Shown: positions 12,201-23,160 of the stretch, piece by piece
How positions within the stretch are numbered: the first letter of the stretch is position 1
How the letters are laid out: each line of letters begins with the position of its first letter
NCBI RefSeq assembly: GCF_900964775.1
Contig: NC_041829.1
Span: 6,550,863-6,614,862 of the forward strand
Direction of reading: 5' to 3'
DNA from: Scleropages formosus
Taxonomy: Eukaryota; Chordata; Actinopteri; Osteoglossiformes; Osteoglossidae
DNA: 64,000 nucleotides
Position numbers and translations under genes: made by a program
Notes under the pieces: model-generated
What the model was told of the DNA's origin: nothing
Database searches by the model: none
The model's input: only the letters and a program-made list of their open reading frames with translations

Positions 12201-12925
12201 CCCAGGAAGCCTGACTTCTCTTTGCCTGGAGCTCTACCAGTCTAGCAGCAGCAGCTGTGCCCTCCAGGAGAAAGTAGCTGATGTAAGGATTCCTTTAGCT
12301 CTTAGCATATAGTTAACATAGTGAGCATGGACAGCATTCCTGATAGGTTTTGAGTTGATTGGTTGTTGTGACATGACGTGGATTTGCCAATTCTTTTATG
12401 TTTTTTGCAGATTGTCTTGAAGAATTTGGACCCAATAGAAGAAATTCGAGACATCGTTACTGTTGCTACAATGAAAAGGTGCACTGCCACTTTGGTTGCT
12501 TTCTTTCACATTTCTGAATAGTTACCAGTATGTGGACTGGTAATGACATGTGAATCTTAAGCCTGGATTTAAAGCTGTCCAGAGCAGTTCTCATATTTTC
12601 CACATGGCCTTAAATTAGATCGCTCTTTTTAAAACATAGGACAGAGCTTTTCCTTTTTGGATATAAATACATAAACCTGTTGTGGCTCAAGACTTACTTC
12701 TTGCATATAAAATTAATGGTGATTTAATTCTTTTCGCAAGAATTCTCTTCATGAACAAATCTTAGAGAATTAATTATAAAGCCTGTGTATTTGTAAATTC
12801 TCTGTACACTGAGATGTCCTCCTAATATTCCATATGTCCTTTGCAGGGATGGGTCTTTGCACGTAACTTGTGTGGAGCAACAAACCAACAAGTCTGAAGC
12901 AATCACTATCGCAGCTGCATCTTAA
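7307..12925 (+). CDS. hspa14: Heat shock protein family A member 14 (HSP70-like, ribosome-associated)
   Basis: Fourteen exons: 7307-7363, 7648-7728, 8511-8593, 8743-8791, 8893-8998, 9829-9919, 10046-10150, 10783-10944, 11166-11321, 11432-11534, 11657-11872, 12112-12282, 12411-12478, 12847-12925. All junctions are GT-AG and in frame, giving 508 residues against 509 in human. The actin-like ATPase fold is visible: N-terminal [14 protein letters not shown] (residues 5-18), [14 protein letters not shown] (about 197-210) and [13 protein letters not shown] (332-344). A short C-terminal part ends in a DGSLHVTC strand. Human HSPA14 (HSP70L1) forms the ribosome-associated complex with DNAJC2 and works on nascent chains in the cytosol. 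Exon 5 has a weak acceptor: no good pyrimidine tract, and a GTCGTCAA repeat across the junction. Start ATG sits in CAGCATGG. Confidence 0.97.
8105..8220 (-). repeat. SINE tail remnant in HSPA14 intron 2
   Basis: Reverse-oriented match to the shared tail (TTTATATAGCAGATGC then TTTCCAAAGCAACTG). Diverged and truncated. Confidence 0.5.
9240..9425 (-). repeat. tRNA-headed SINE with (CA)n end in HSPA14 intron 5
   Basis: A (CA)n run (about 9272-9298) is followed by a reversed SINE body. On the minus strand this reads GATTCGAGTCCGGCTCAGTC then GTCTGCATGTTCTCGC, the same head as the composite at 32860-33195. Confidence 0.6.
10430..10615 (+). repeat. V-SINE-type SINE in HSPA14 intron 7
   Basis: Has a head with ATAGTGGTTAAAGCTGCTTCC and CTGGGTTCAGAGCTC, then TACCCTTGAGCAAGGAAC, GTTACGCAGCTGTAC and CACTTTGGAGAAAAGAG. 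Fairly complete. A (TG)n/(CATA)n tract precedes it at about 10258-10300. Confidence 0.75.
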
Positions 12926-13073
12926 GCGGAATCACTTTTGCAATGGGTCAAGCTTCACGTGTCCAGAAAATGTGATGTCTATACTTGATTTTGTAGACAT
13001 TAGTGAAAGTAGACTGGAGAAAGGTATGTCTAAAATTTCCTGTACTCCTGTAATAACTGTATTTAAGAAGTGT

Positions 13074-13079
13074 AATAAA
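13074..13079 (+). promoter_or_regulatory. Probable HSPA14 poly(A) signal
   Basis: AATAAA 149 bases after the HSPA14 stop codon, the first on this strand. Confidence 0.65.
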
Positions 13080-13926
13080 TATTCACATTTTCCATCAACA
13101 TTTCCACACTGCATTTCATCAAGTGGTTTTGTCTGCTGTAGATAATACTAACTACACATGTAAACAGTTGGGGTTTCCATTGTATCACACTGGCTCCTCA
13201 GCTTATAAACACTTGAATTAGGGCTGTCCTACTCTTGTTTGAGTGCATTTTATTAACTTGTATTGGCTTAGCAGGTAAACACATGTTGACATTGCTGTAC
13301 TACAAACCAAAGTTTACAAAATTGAAAAATGAAAAAGCTGATCTGTGGGAAAATGACAGCTTTCCGTATATGATCTGAACAGCAAGGGTCTTTTATTTCA
13401 TGCAAGTATTTTTATGCTTTCTGGGTGGTGATGAATGAGATTGTTCTTATGTGATTATTTTTTTTTTGTCAAGTTTAGTGTCAGGTGATTTGTTCTGCAT
13501 GCTGGTTCTGTAATTCAATTTTCTTTTTGTTTATGTGATTTATTATATTTTTTATCTTGAAAGTTTGTTTTGATGCAAAAGATTCTTTAAGTGTTGACTT
13601 GTCTGAGGCCAAAAAATAGGCCCAGGAGCAACAGCTGTGGCATAATTTTCCTTGGATGCAGAGAACCAAGTGCAAGTGTCTTCTTTCTTATGACAAGTCT
13701 GTTATATTAAAAAAAAAAAAATGCAATAACATCTGCTTCCTCTACAAACCCACAAGTGAATCTATCAGACCTGAAAATGTCTGCAGTGATCTGAGTAAAT
13801 AAGGCAATAGTGAAGAGGAGCAGAAAGGGAGACAAGGAGCTAAAGACCATACTGAAAATATGGAAAAACAGTTGTAAAATTAATTTTTCATCTGTTGTTG
13901 TCTTGTGGCAGTAAGGCAACAACCAT

Positions 13927-13932
13927 TTTATT
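13927..13932 (-). promoter_or_regulatory. Candidate DCLRE1C poly(A) signal
   Basis: AATAAA on the minus strand, about 280 bases beyond the DCLRE1C stop. Confidence 0.45.
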
Positions 13933-14209
13933 GTTAAAAAAAAAAAAAAGCTACCATTTTATACTGGGACAGTAAAATATTGCAACTGAAGTTACAGGAG
14001 GTAGAATAAAGATGGAATGTCAAAACAGGAACAAATGTGCAACTTTTGTAAAGCAGAGGACATCCAGGGGAATGTCTGCAGTGACCTTTGAAATATTCAG
14101 ACTCATGGTGACAAAGATTGACTTCCTGCAACAGAACATCTCTTCATTAATTCCATGCGTGAACTTTGGAAAAAATGGCAAACTGATGTTCCCCATGTAG
14201 GAGAAATGC

Positions 14210-17200
14210 TCATTGTTGCAAGAACTGAGCCAAATTGGGATCTTTCAGACTGATCCCTGACTGTTCCTCTTGAAGACCAGGTCCCTCTCCAGCAGCCAGC
14301 TTCTTGTAGAGCTCCTTCAGGTCTTCCAATGGAGGGACTTTGGATTCAGGTGTTGGAGGTATCTCAAAATCAGAGGAAGCCTGAGATTTGAATTTTTCCT
14401 CTCGAGACGGTTGTGCAGTGTGGTCCTTGTCCTTCTTGTGAGCAGAGCCATTGCTAGACACAGGACACGTGTCTCTCGTGTCTAAAAGGACTCCCCTCGC
14501 TCTCAAATTGTCTACTTCTGTGTGTGTGTCCCTCAGCAGTGCTATTTTTCTCTCCTCCATGGGAAGGAGGAGCGTGGCGAACTGGCTTTCGGTGTCAGGT
14601 TCCGAGATGTGGGTGGACTGGGATGACGGGTGTATGGAGTCATCGTCTGATTCACTGAACAGCGCTGGAGACTGCGAGGACTCCAGCTTTTGTCCTTGGC
14701 TGCTCTCAAGCTCGACGCTTTCATCCGCCGACAGCACATCGGCGCTGAAAAACGTCTCCCATTTTGGAGGAGTGGATTCCGGACGGCCGACATCCGTCCC
14801 ATTCTGCACCTCCCCCCTGGAAATGCATTGATCATCTGAGGTTTCGGTAGATTTGTCTGTAGGTGAACAACAGTCCGGAAGCTCATCCTCATCATTCTCT
14901 TCTTCATCGTCCTCGTCATCGTTAGATTCGGTGCACTCCACATAGTTGTACTTCAGCTGCTCGACGTTCAGCTCAGCCCGGTTCTCATCATCACGCCTAA
15001 AAGAAGTGGTCTTCTCTGAGGGTGGGAGCGTGAGGCAATTGGTCTTCCAATTTTTCCAACTTCCTGCTTTTCTTCTCTGGGCGCTCAAATCGACTTCATC
15101 AAAAAGGTCACATTCACTGTCAGAGTCTGAGGAATGCAGAAAAGGATTCATAAAGTGGGTATGACACGAAAGTTGAAACTAGAAATATCTAAAAGCATAA
15201 ACTCCATATTTAATACTTTTTCATTAATTGATGCTTACTCTAAAATAACTTTGATAGACAGATGTACTTTTTTTTTAAATGATGAAAGGAAACTGCTCAA
15301 CAGTAGCAAGCAATTAAAAAAAGCCCTATAATGAAATTAACCTATAAATTAAGGTCCCAGGATTTCCTTACATTAAATATTTCAAACTTAAAGGAACTAC
15401 GTGGCTTACGACTTAACTTTAGTGTAACTTCTTGACAATGACACCGAATAGCAATCTGAATTACAAAATATTTAACTACATTCATTGTGTTACCATCTTA
15501 AATGAGTTAAATGGGCAGCAACTGGTGGTAGTTTTAGTCTCTCGGTGGCACCTACTTGGTACCATACCTTTACTGCACAGGTGAGTAATTTAACCACTAT
15601 CTCTTTTTGAGGTGGCTGTGATTCACTCCCTATGTTCATTCTACAGGTAAGCGCTTTCTTTTCAATTAAGCCCATCTTCCTATGCCTGACCATTCATTTT
15701 CCATGTATTACACACTTCTGAAAAAACCCACAAAGCTCTTTGGATTAAACTGCTACAGCCTTGTAGTTTCTTCCTAAAATTATTTGAATAGAATGAGTTT
15801 TATTCAAAGACCTAAAGCTTCTTGTGGTTTTTAAATATATGTACTTAATTTACATGTCATGTATTTATGTGTATGCTCACTCATACCTTCAGAAGTATAT
15901 TCCACTTTTGCCCTTTTAAGAGTCCCTAGAGGTCTGTAGTCCACAAATCCCTTTCTGCTGTTTTCCCTACACAGTGGTTTTAACCTGAAATGGAAAATGT
16001 AAACAAACAGCTGAACTGTATGCTTTTCTAACATTTGAAAAATGCTGCCGAAGCCATTGAATTGTCCGAGTAAAATAAGTACATACATTGTTGTTTTGTA
16101 AAAAAGTATAAATTAAATGATAAAATGTTTACTAGAATGGGCAGCTCACAGGTCACTTACATTTCTAGTAGATCTTGCACAGTTTTTCCAAATGGGATAA
16201 CATTGGGATATATGCTGACAGGGCAGATGTGGGACATGAAGTCTTTAATCTGTTTTTAAAAATGGTAAATATAAAAAAGGAGCAAGGACTAAGAGATGCT
16301 GCACATTAGACCAGGCATACAGTGATTTAAGTCTCAAAATGATTAAGACTATTGACAACTGAGATTCTGAAAGCTCTGACAATCTTCCTCACCTCAGAAT
16401 ATGATGAGTGGAATGAGAAGCAGGCTCGGTAAGAACTGCGTCCCACTCTGAAAGCACACTTGTTATCAGCAAACGCATGTAATTGCAAATGAGCTGGAAA
16501 AACTGGCTCCAAACCAGGAAAATGGCAGAAAACACTGGCCAAGTATGCTTGCATATATATAAGGAATTTCAGGTGGTGGATGCTCATTCAGTTAATACAG
16601 CAGGACAACAAAAATAATAGTTGGCATAAAGTAAAGTTGAAAGCAAAAAATGATGAACGTACAAATAGGATAAGTATTTATATAGGATGTGTTTGTGTCT
16701 ATAAGTGGATATGGCAGCAGGATGAAGAACAACCCAATTGGTGACATTGTAAATATATCACTTTAGGATATAGACTATGTATCCAATGTAAAACCTTAAG
16801 TTTAGAGGCTGGGTGCCACCAGTGGACTCTTAATGTCCATTCAAATGTGGATATGGATTAAGATGTACAGTTTAGAGGCTGATAAGACACACTGCTGCTT
16901 GGGGGGGGGGGGAGGCTATGGTTTTGTACCTTGTAATCAGACTTTTAGTCAAATGGTATTGTAAAGAGTGGAAGGGACCAAAAACGACCCCCCAGACCAT
17001 GATGGAGGTAATAAGGAATGTATTGACACCAGGCCAGGAGACAAGAATCTATACCATAATCTTCCAGGGCTTCAGCTGTCAGTGATCAACCAGTTTTGGA
17101 GCATCACTGTGGATGGTCACCTCCTCACCTCATAACAACGCTGGTTCTCCTGGTCCTGTGTCCAAACCACATGGTGGAGGGCTTGATGCTGATGATGTGC

Positions 17201-18851
17201 AGCGGCTTTCCATCTGGGGATTTACTACCACAAGGCAGCCTGTTGCCTTTGATGTACTCCTCACCCTGAAGCATTGCCACAAACCCAATTACTTTTGGTT
17301 GCATTTACTGGGTAAGTGTGAAACATCCAATGAAGCAGAAGTATCTGAAACTAAACATCTGTATAAACAAGTGAATCGCTGCAAAGTAGCTTTGGAGAAA
17401 AGCATCGGCTAAATGAATGAATGAATGAAATTTAGCTCCTACACATGTGTGTTTAAAAAAAAAAAAAAAAAGCAGCATTGGAGACCAAATTTAACATGCT
17501 TTCTTTGAGCGCGTGCTGAAGACCGAGAGGTAACCATACGTTAGGGTGTCTGCACGCGTGGATCTGGGTCTCGCGGCTGGTGGTCACGTGACTCAGGATG
17601 TCGGGCATCATCTCAAACATCTTCACGCTGTTGATGTGAACCTAAGATTGAAAAGCAGGGTTAGGGTTCGAATCCAATGCGCCGTGCACTTTGTTGACAT
17701 GATTTGCTCTTACCGGGGGGGAAGCAGGTGGCTTTTAGATGTAGGCCGCAGGTGTGTGGAGGAGCGCTCACCTGACAGCCAAACTCCTCGCAGAGATTGG
17801 TGAAGAGGTACTCGTACCCATAAGCTGCTTTACAGTTGAACCACACAACGTGGTACGGACTGAGCGTGATCCAGTCTTTCACCAGCTCCCGTATTCCTTC
17901 TAAACACTTCTCCTGGGCGATGCAAGGGAAACATTTGAGAAAACGGTAAAGGATCACAACTGCTTTGCCCTAATCTTGTTCCGTGGGGAAATGTAGAAAT
18001 TCCCAGTTTGAGCTGCCGCCATCATTTCAATTCCGCTGAATTCGTCAACTCACCCTACTTGGTATCGCAAAGTACCGAGGGTCAAAAAACGTCGTGTCCA
18101 GATAAACGCTTTGGACGTCTTTAACCCTACAAAATGAAATGCTGTGCTTCAGATAACTTTTCCACACAAAGTTTTGTTTCATCAGAGGGGTGTGTGAAGA
18201 ATGCCGTTTAGGTGGAGCACCTGTTCCCTGCGTGCAAGAATTCCATCCTGGCTGCTTCGCCCTCCGCCAGCCTGAAGTCGCCCGTGTAGAGTACTGTGCC
18301 TTGGTCACCCTCAATCAGGAACCTGGGACATTCACAAACATATACACACACCATGTGCAAAGAGCATGAAAAGAGGCAATTTTTTGGGTGCTTCAAAAAA
18401 AAAAAAAAACCGCGCTACAAACTTTTAATATGTATTTTAATAAAGCAAGGTCCCATTTCTGCTTTTGATTATAATTAATAAATAGTATTGATTCTGGTAT
18501 TTCAGCTGTGTTTTAGATTTACTGTAATTGATGGTTCAGACTTAACATAGTAGGAAGTACTATATACAGTTGGTTTATTACTGACGAATTTTCACTGTGT
18601 TCATAAACAGAAAAGAGCCAAGCTGACACAACTGAGAAAATAAAACACTTTGGGTTTCAGATACAAAGTGTATGGGGGGTTTGGCTTGTGCCCTCTCTCT
18701 GGTGGGTCTGGGGTTCGAGTCCTGCTTGGGGTGCCTTGCGATGGACTGGCGTCCCGTCCAGGGTGTGTCCCCTCCCCCTCCAGCCTTGCGCCCAGTGTGG
18801 CCGGGTTGGGCGCTGACTTGCCACGACCCCGCTCGGGACGAGCGGTTTCAG

Positions 18852-18908
<57 letters not shown>

Positions 18909-20302
18909 TACAAAGTGTGTACTCACTTTCCAAAACATCACAAGCTGTTACACAGAAGAAAACACCCACTATGAATGAAGTAAGACCACGATAGGGGCAA
19001 ATGCTGTTGTACTGAACAATAACCCCACTGCATGAAAAAAAAAGTCTATTTTCATAAGCTGTAGTAGTGTTTGAACCATTGTACAGGACCCTGTTAAATG
19101 AGGGCTATGCGTATTGTATAAAGCAAAGTGTCTGCCTTAGATGTCATGGAAAAACAATTCCTAGAGTCACAAATCATGACTTTTTACTCACATGACAGAT
19201 CCTGGACAGTGACCAGCTGGAAGTAGTGTTACGACAACATCCTCTTTCTGACGACAAACACACACGTAAAAACAGTACAGTTACATATTTTTTCCATACA
19301 TTCATGCATTTATTGAAGCGTATATTGAATAAATCTAAATAATTACCTCTCCTGAAATTTCATCAACCAGAGATATTTGTGTTGGATTTTCCAGTTCAAG
19401 GGCAACCTGACAAAATCAATAATAAGCTGATTTATTCTCTTAATAATAAGGCAGTCCAAAACCATAAATAACTCAAAATTAACAATAATAATGTATATCA
19501 GTAAGTTCTACTTACAATATGCTTTTCCCAGAAGCCATACTTTGGATTGCTCAGAAGAAGCTCCTTGGTCACAGGTGAACAGTACAGTTTGACTGTTGTA
19601 CTGAAACAGGAGCATCGAGATAAATAGCTTGTCTGTTACTATTAATACAATTTCCTATACATTTCACAGGGGGATAGTTTAACAAAAGAAAAGTACAAAA
19701 GCTTTCTCAAATAGTAGTCATTCCTGTCATATTCCCCCAGATCAGCCAAAAGGTCAGTTATCAAATGGAAATGAATGAATTAAGAAAAGTTATTACTGCA
19801 CTATTGTATAATATTGTATTATTGAACCAGTCAGAGTGAAACATGTGTTTACCTGAATTTCAGTTTCCTTTTCAGGAGAGGTCCCTTCAGTCCTTTCATA
19901 TGATCTAGGGGGAAGAAAAAAAAAAAAAAAAAAATCACATAATTAATAATTATAGGTAGCACAGGACAAAGGGGGCAATTTTACAATCTGTACCCACTGG
20001 TGCAACAAACTTTAGAAATTCTGCTACTAGGAACCAAGAATAGTGATTTGAGTTTTCCACCAGCCAGTTCTCTCACTCAGTCCAAGAGTGGACTGTAACA
20101 GTAACATGATTGTTAACCAGGATCATATAGTAACTTCGGATCTTGTTTCCCACCACCACGTGGCACGTGCTCCTCTCCTAGTCCTGTCCTTACCTTTGTG
20201 GCAGTGCGAGAGGAAATAGGCTCTGGAATGCAGATTCTCCCTATCGAAGCGATCCAGGGAAATATAGGAATACTCTTTCATGCGGCCCTCGAAGGAGCTC
20301 AT
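14210..20302 (-). CDS. dclre1c: Artemis nuclease (DNA cross-link repair 1C)
   Basis: Fourteen exons on the minus strand: 20194-20302, 19853-19904, 19516-19600, 19347-19406, 19192-19247, 18221-18322, 18054-18126, 17772-17912, 17540-17641, 17129-17265, 16393-16447, 16161-16249, 15887-15984, 14210-15126. The product is 691 residues (human 692). The metallo-beta-lactamase/beta-CASP core is intact and its metal ligands fall at the human positions: H33, H35, D37, H38 (SHCHKDH), H115 (PAGHCPG), D136 (TGDFR), D165 (YLDTTF), H254 (HACRHP), H319. Artemis opens V(D)J hairpins and trims ends in NHEJ with DNA-PKcs. The last exon encodes the unstructured tail: an acidic run (about 455-468), PPKWETFF (506-513), which matches the DNA ligase IV-binding motif, and a conserved [11 protein letters not shown] segment near the end. 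Start is MSSFEG, as in human. Confidence 0.97.
17300..17435 (+). repeat. Truncated V-SINE-type element in DCLRE1C intron 9
   Basis: Ends with GTAGCTTTGGAGAAAAGCAT and (AATG)n-like units. The head is missing. Confidence 0.5.
18672..18905 (+). repeat. SINE family A, copy 1 (DCLRE1C intron 5)
   Basis: The B-box GGTTCGAGTCC, the GCCTTGCGATGGACTGGCGT body and the (TG)n tail are present. The A-box part of the head is lost or rewritten. A 13-base direct repeat AGATACAAAGTGT flanks it at 18659-18671 and 18906-18918, a clear target-site duplication. The tail is a long TG run ending in GAGA repeats. Confidence 0.9.
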
Positions 20303-21223
20303 TTTTACCGACAAGCTCTAACGGCGCCAGAAGCGCCACTCGCCGTTTTCCTGCACAACACCACGATTTAATGTCCTGTCCCGGGACTTCCCTCTTCCAA
20401 GTATTTAAAGGCTCTTAGGGAAGGGGGTGGAGGGGAGTGTCACATCTAGGAAAGCTCAGTGCGTTTCGTGTTATTAAAAACCAGTTATATTCCTCTTATT
20501 CGTATCAACGTTGCATCTGTAACGTTGTTATCTTCCACGATGCACATGTAACTTATAACATAGGCGAAAACTTACCCTAAACTCGGCATTTTCTTCTTTA
20601 AATCAACTTTAACTCCGGGTTAGTCTTTAACTCCGGGTAAGTGTTTAGTTGTCCAGCTCAGCTGAATTACGTAAGCTGTAGCACGTGTTACCAATGGCTT
20701 GGGCACCAACGGTTGCTAGGAGACCGAAGGAAAGCCATAAAACCCACACGGAGTCTTATAGCTGTAAGGGAAATTGTTTTTGTACTTACTGGGTGCTGTG
20801 TTTTTGATATAAGTACGATATGAACAATATTTTTATTGCTTCGCTCGGATTTTTCAATTAGTGTCCGATCCGCTACTTTTTTGTTAACAGAAAAGGCGTG
20901 AGTTAAGAAACAGGATTATTTTTTGTTAAAGAAATTTAGCATGATGAATAGACAGAACAGTACTCCGTAATTAACTGGCTTGCCATAGCAATTTGGGATA
21001 CGAGTTCCATGTTAAAGTAAGATTTTGCATCAGTATACCTAAACAAAATTAACAAACTCAAGTTTTATCTAAAAAAAAAAAGAGTACTGTCTTTAGCCTT
21101 TTAATTAGAAAATACGTAACTTACCTAAATTTAGGAACGTTGTTGTGTGGACTGTTTTTTTTACTTCTTCTTTTTTTCTTTCTTGATGCTTTTAATCATG
21201 TGTTTTATCACAGTGAAAGTGAA
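20303..21223. promoter_or_regulatory. Divergent DCLRE1C / MEIG1 promoter region
   Basis: About 0.9 kb separates the two coding starts. It contains an E-box CACGTG (20682-20687), a CCAAT box (20691-20695) and an X-box (20712-20724). A GTAAGG donor-like site (20764) and a TTTATCACAG acceptor (ending 21211) suggest that MEIG1 has a short non-coding first exon here. Confidence 0.65.
20712..20724 (+). promoter_or_regulatory. RFX-type X-box
   Basis: GTTGCTAGGAGAC fits RYYNYY-N-RRNRAC at every defined position. RFX factors bind such sites in promoters of ciliary and spermatid genes, and MEIG1 is one, so the site probably serves MEIG1. It lies 17 bases from a CCAAT box. Confidence 0.6.
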
Positions 21224-21383
21224 ATGGCGTGTGTGTCGCGTGTCGATGGCAATGCCAAGCCAAAATCTATGAGCCGAGCGAAGCAGTGGACCGGCGAGGT
21301 GGAAAACCTGTACAGATTTCAACAAGCTGGATACAGAGATGAGCTGGAATACAAACAGGTCAAACAAGTAGAACGGGTAAAAC

Positions 21384-21421
<38 letters not shown>

Positions 21422-22767
21422 GTTTTTAACGGTTCAGCATTAATCAAATACAGTAAACAAACTCGCCTTCCACCAAAGAGATCTAAAACTCTGTATATAA
21501 GTGCATGAAAAATGCAGGGAATGGTTTAAAAAGACAGACGGTTTTGAAAACACAGCTTGTTTGGATGAAGGACTGGTTTGTATAGCTGTTTGAATATCAG
21601 GAAGAAAATGGTTCCAAAAAAGATGGGTTTTTAGACTTTTTTGAATACTGGGAAGGATTCAGCAGCTCTGAGGACCTATGGACTTAGGATTCTGATCCGC
21701 TGTGAGTTGGACAACAAAAGGAGCTGGAGAAGCACAGTGGGGTGTAGGGAGTGATCAGATCTTGTAGATATCAGGGTGATGGTCCTTGGACCACAGGGAA
21801 GTCTGCCTCCACCTAATTGGAGTAAATGTTATTCCACCACTTCCAGTGCTCACCGTTAGATTGTAGATGGGTAAATTGTGGTAAAAATGAGTGTGTATAC
21901 AGAATGGTAGTGCCAGCCATTCCATATTCAGGCGAATCATCATAGACAATTTATAAGTAATCCCTTTATAATATACAACGCAACACCAACTTCCCTTGCA
22001 TGTGGAACTCTCATATCTGAAGAATTTGCTCTTACGAACACATGTAATTTCTTCACAGAAGTTGGCATAATGAGCTATGAGTTAATACTTCTGAGAAACA
22101 CCTTATGAGAAGACAATTTTAAACTCAAAATACATCCAGCATCACACAAGAAAAGTGGCCTTCCTCCCACTCCTGCTTAGCTTCTACTTTGCATTTTAGT
22201 TGTCTAGTAGCCGCGTGCTGCTCTCAGAGGTATCTCAGAAGTGCGGCGACTTTTTATCACAATGTAAAATAATCATCTACCATAAAAATGAGCCCTAAAG
22301 CAAACATAGTTTTAAAGAAAGTGCAAAAACAGCAAAGAAAAGCTTTAAACTGAAAAATGGAGACACGGAGTGATAGAAAAATAGGTGATTCTCTTGAAAG
22401 ACAATATCATTACACGTGGCTTTGCATGTTTTTATTTGCCATTTGTTGCAAATGACAACTACTTTACAAGTATCTCAGTGGAGAGGGGTTATGTGTTACA
22501 AGTGATTATAGTCAGTTGCCAATTTATGGTAATCTACAGTTCCCTGCCATTTCACACAATGGCACATGAACTGGCGCTTTATACTCCATAACATATTTTT
22601 GCACTTTTTTAGTAACAGATTATTTCTGTTTATTCCAGATTGACCGATGGCCTGAAACAGGATTTGTGAAAAAGCTGCAACGGCGAGATAACACATTTTA
22701 TTATTACAACAGAAAGAGGGAATGTGATGACAGGGATGTCCATAAAGTGAAAGTATATACATACTGA
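21224..22767 (+). CDS. meig1: Meiosis expressed gene 1 protein
   Basis: Two coding exons, 21224-21376 and 22639-22767, joined at phase 0, encode 93 residues. The core [33 protein letters not shown] and [14 protein letters not shown] is close to the 88-residue mammalian protein, and the end KVKVYTY matches the family. The N-terminus is about five residues longer than in mammals. MEIG1 binds PACRG and brings cargo to the manchette during sperm-tail formation. The start ATG lies 12 bases inside an exon that begins after a TTTATCACAG acceptor, so a 5' non-coding exon is expected. The intron holds a (TTA)n tract (about 21382-21420). Confidence 0.95.
21382..21420. repeat. (TTA)n microsatellite in MEIG1 intron
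   Basis: About thirteen ATT/TTA units directly after the splice donor region. Confidence 0.85.
21600..21850 (+). repeat. Dispersed repeat fragment in MEIG1 intron
   Basis: GATGGGTTTTTAGACTTTTT, GGATTCAGCAGCTCTGAGGA and ATTCCACCACTT occur here, and a related run (GATGGGTTTTCAGA, GGATTCAGCAGCTGTGAGAG, TTCATTCCAACACGTTAGGG) is found at about 34770-34960. The two are copies of one fish interspersed repeat that I cannot name. Confidence 0.5.
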
Positions 22768-22944
22768 GCCACTACTTCTCATTTTATATGGACGGTTGAG
22801 CTGAAACGTGCACTTTCGTGTAATGAGCAGGACTGTTTTACATAATGTGTAATTTCAATATATAGGGAGAAATGCAGACAAATGAGGAGTGTATGAAATC
22901 TCCACCTAGACCAAGTTGAGACAGGATTTGAAAACATCCCTTGG

Positions 22945-23160
22945 ATATGTGGGCAACAGGTAATACAGTGATCAGAGTCATTACCTTTCAGTCAAAGGAT
23001 ATGAGTTCACATCTCTGTTCCAGTTGCAGTACCCTTGATCAAGGTAGAATGAATTTCTCCAGTAAAAATGCCCAGCTGTATAAGTGGGTGAATAATTATA
23101 AGCGGCTTAGAATAAAAGCCGAACGTAATAAATTGCTTTGGACAAAAGCATGTTTGAAAT
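22945..23160 (+). repeat. V-SINE-type SINE
   Basis: Head with GATATGAGTTCACATCTC, then CAGTACCCTTGATCAAGG, TGCCCAGCTGTATAAGTGGG and TTGCTTTGGACAAAAGCATG. Confidence 0.7.

Larger units (their letters stand above)
12926..14209. other. Convergent HSPA14 / DCLRE1C intergenic region
   Basis: Only 1.28 kb separates the two stop codons. It should hold both 3' UTRs. I find no trace of SUV39H2, which sits between these genes in human: no SET-domain or chromodomain-like frame on either strand. Two A-rich runs occur at about 13709-13722 and 13937-13950. Confidence 0.8.

Noticed and set aside
20303-20314. Upstream in-frame extension of Artemis (SVK before MSSFEG)
   Set aside because: The upstream codon is TTG, not ATG, and human Artemis starts at MSSFEG.
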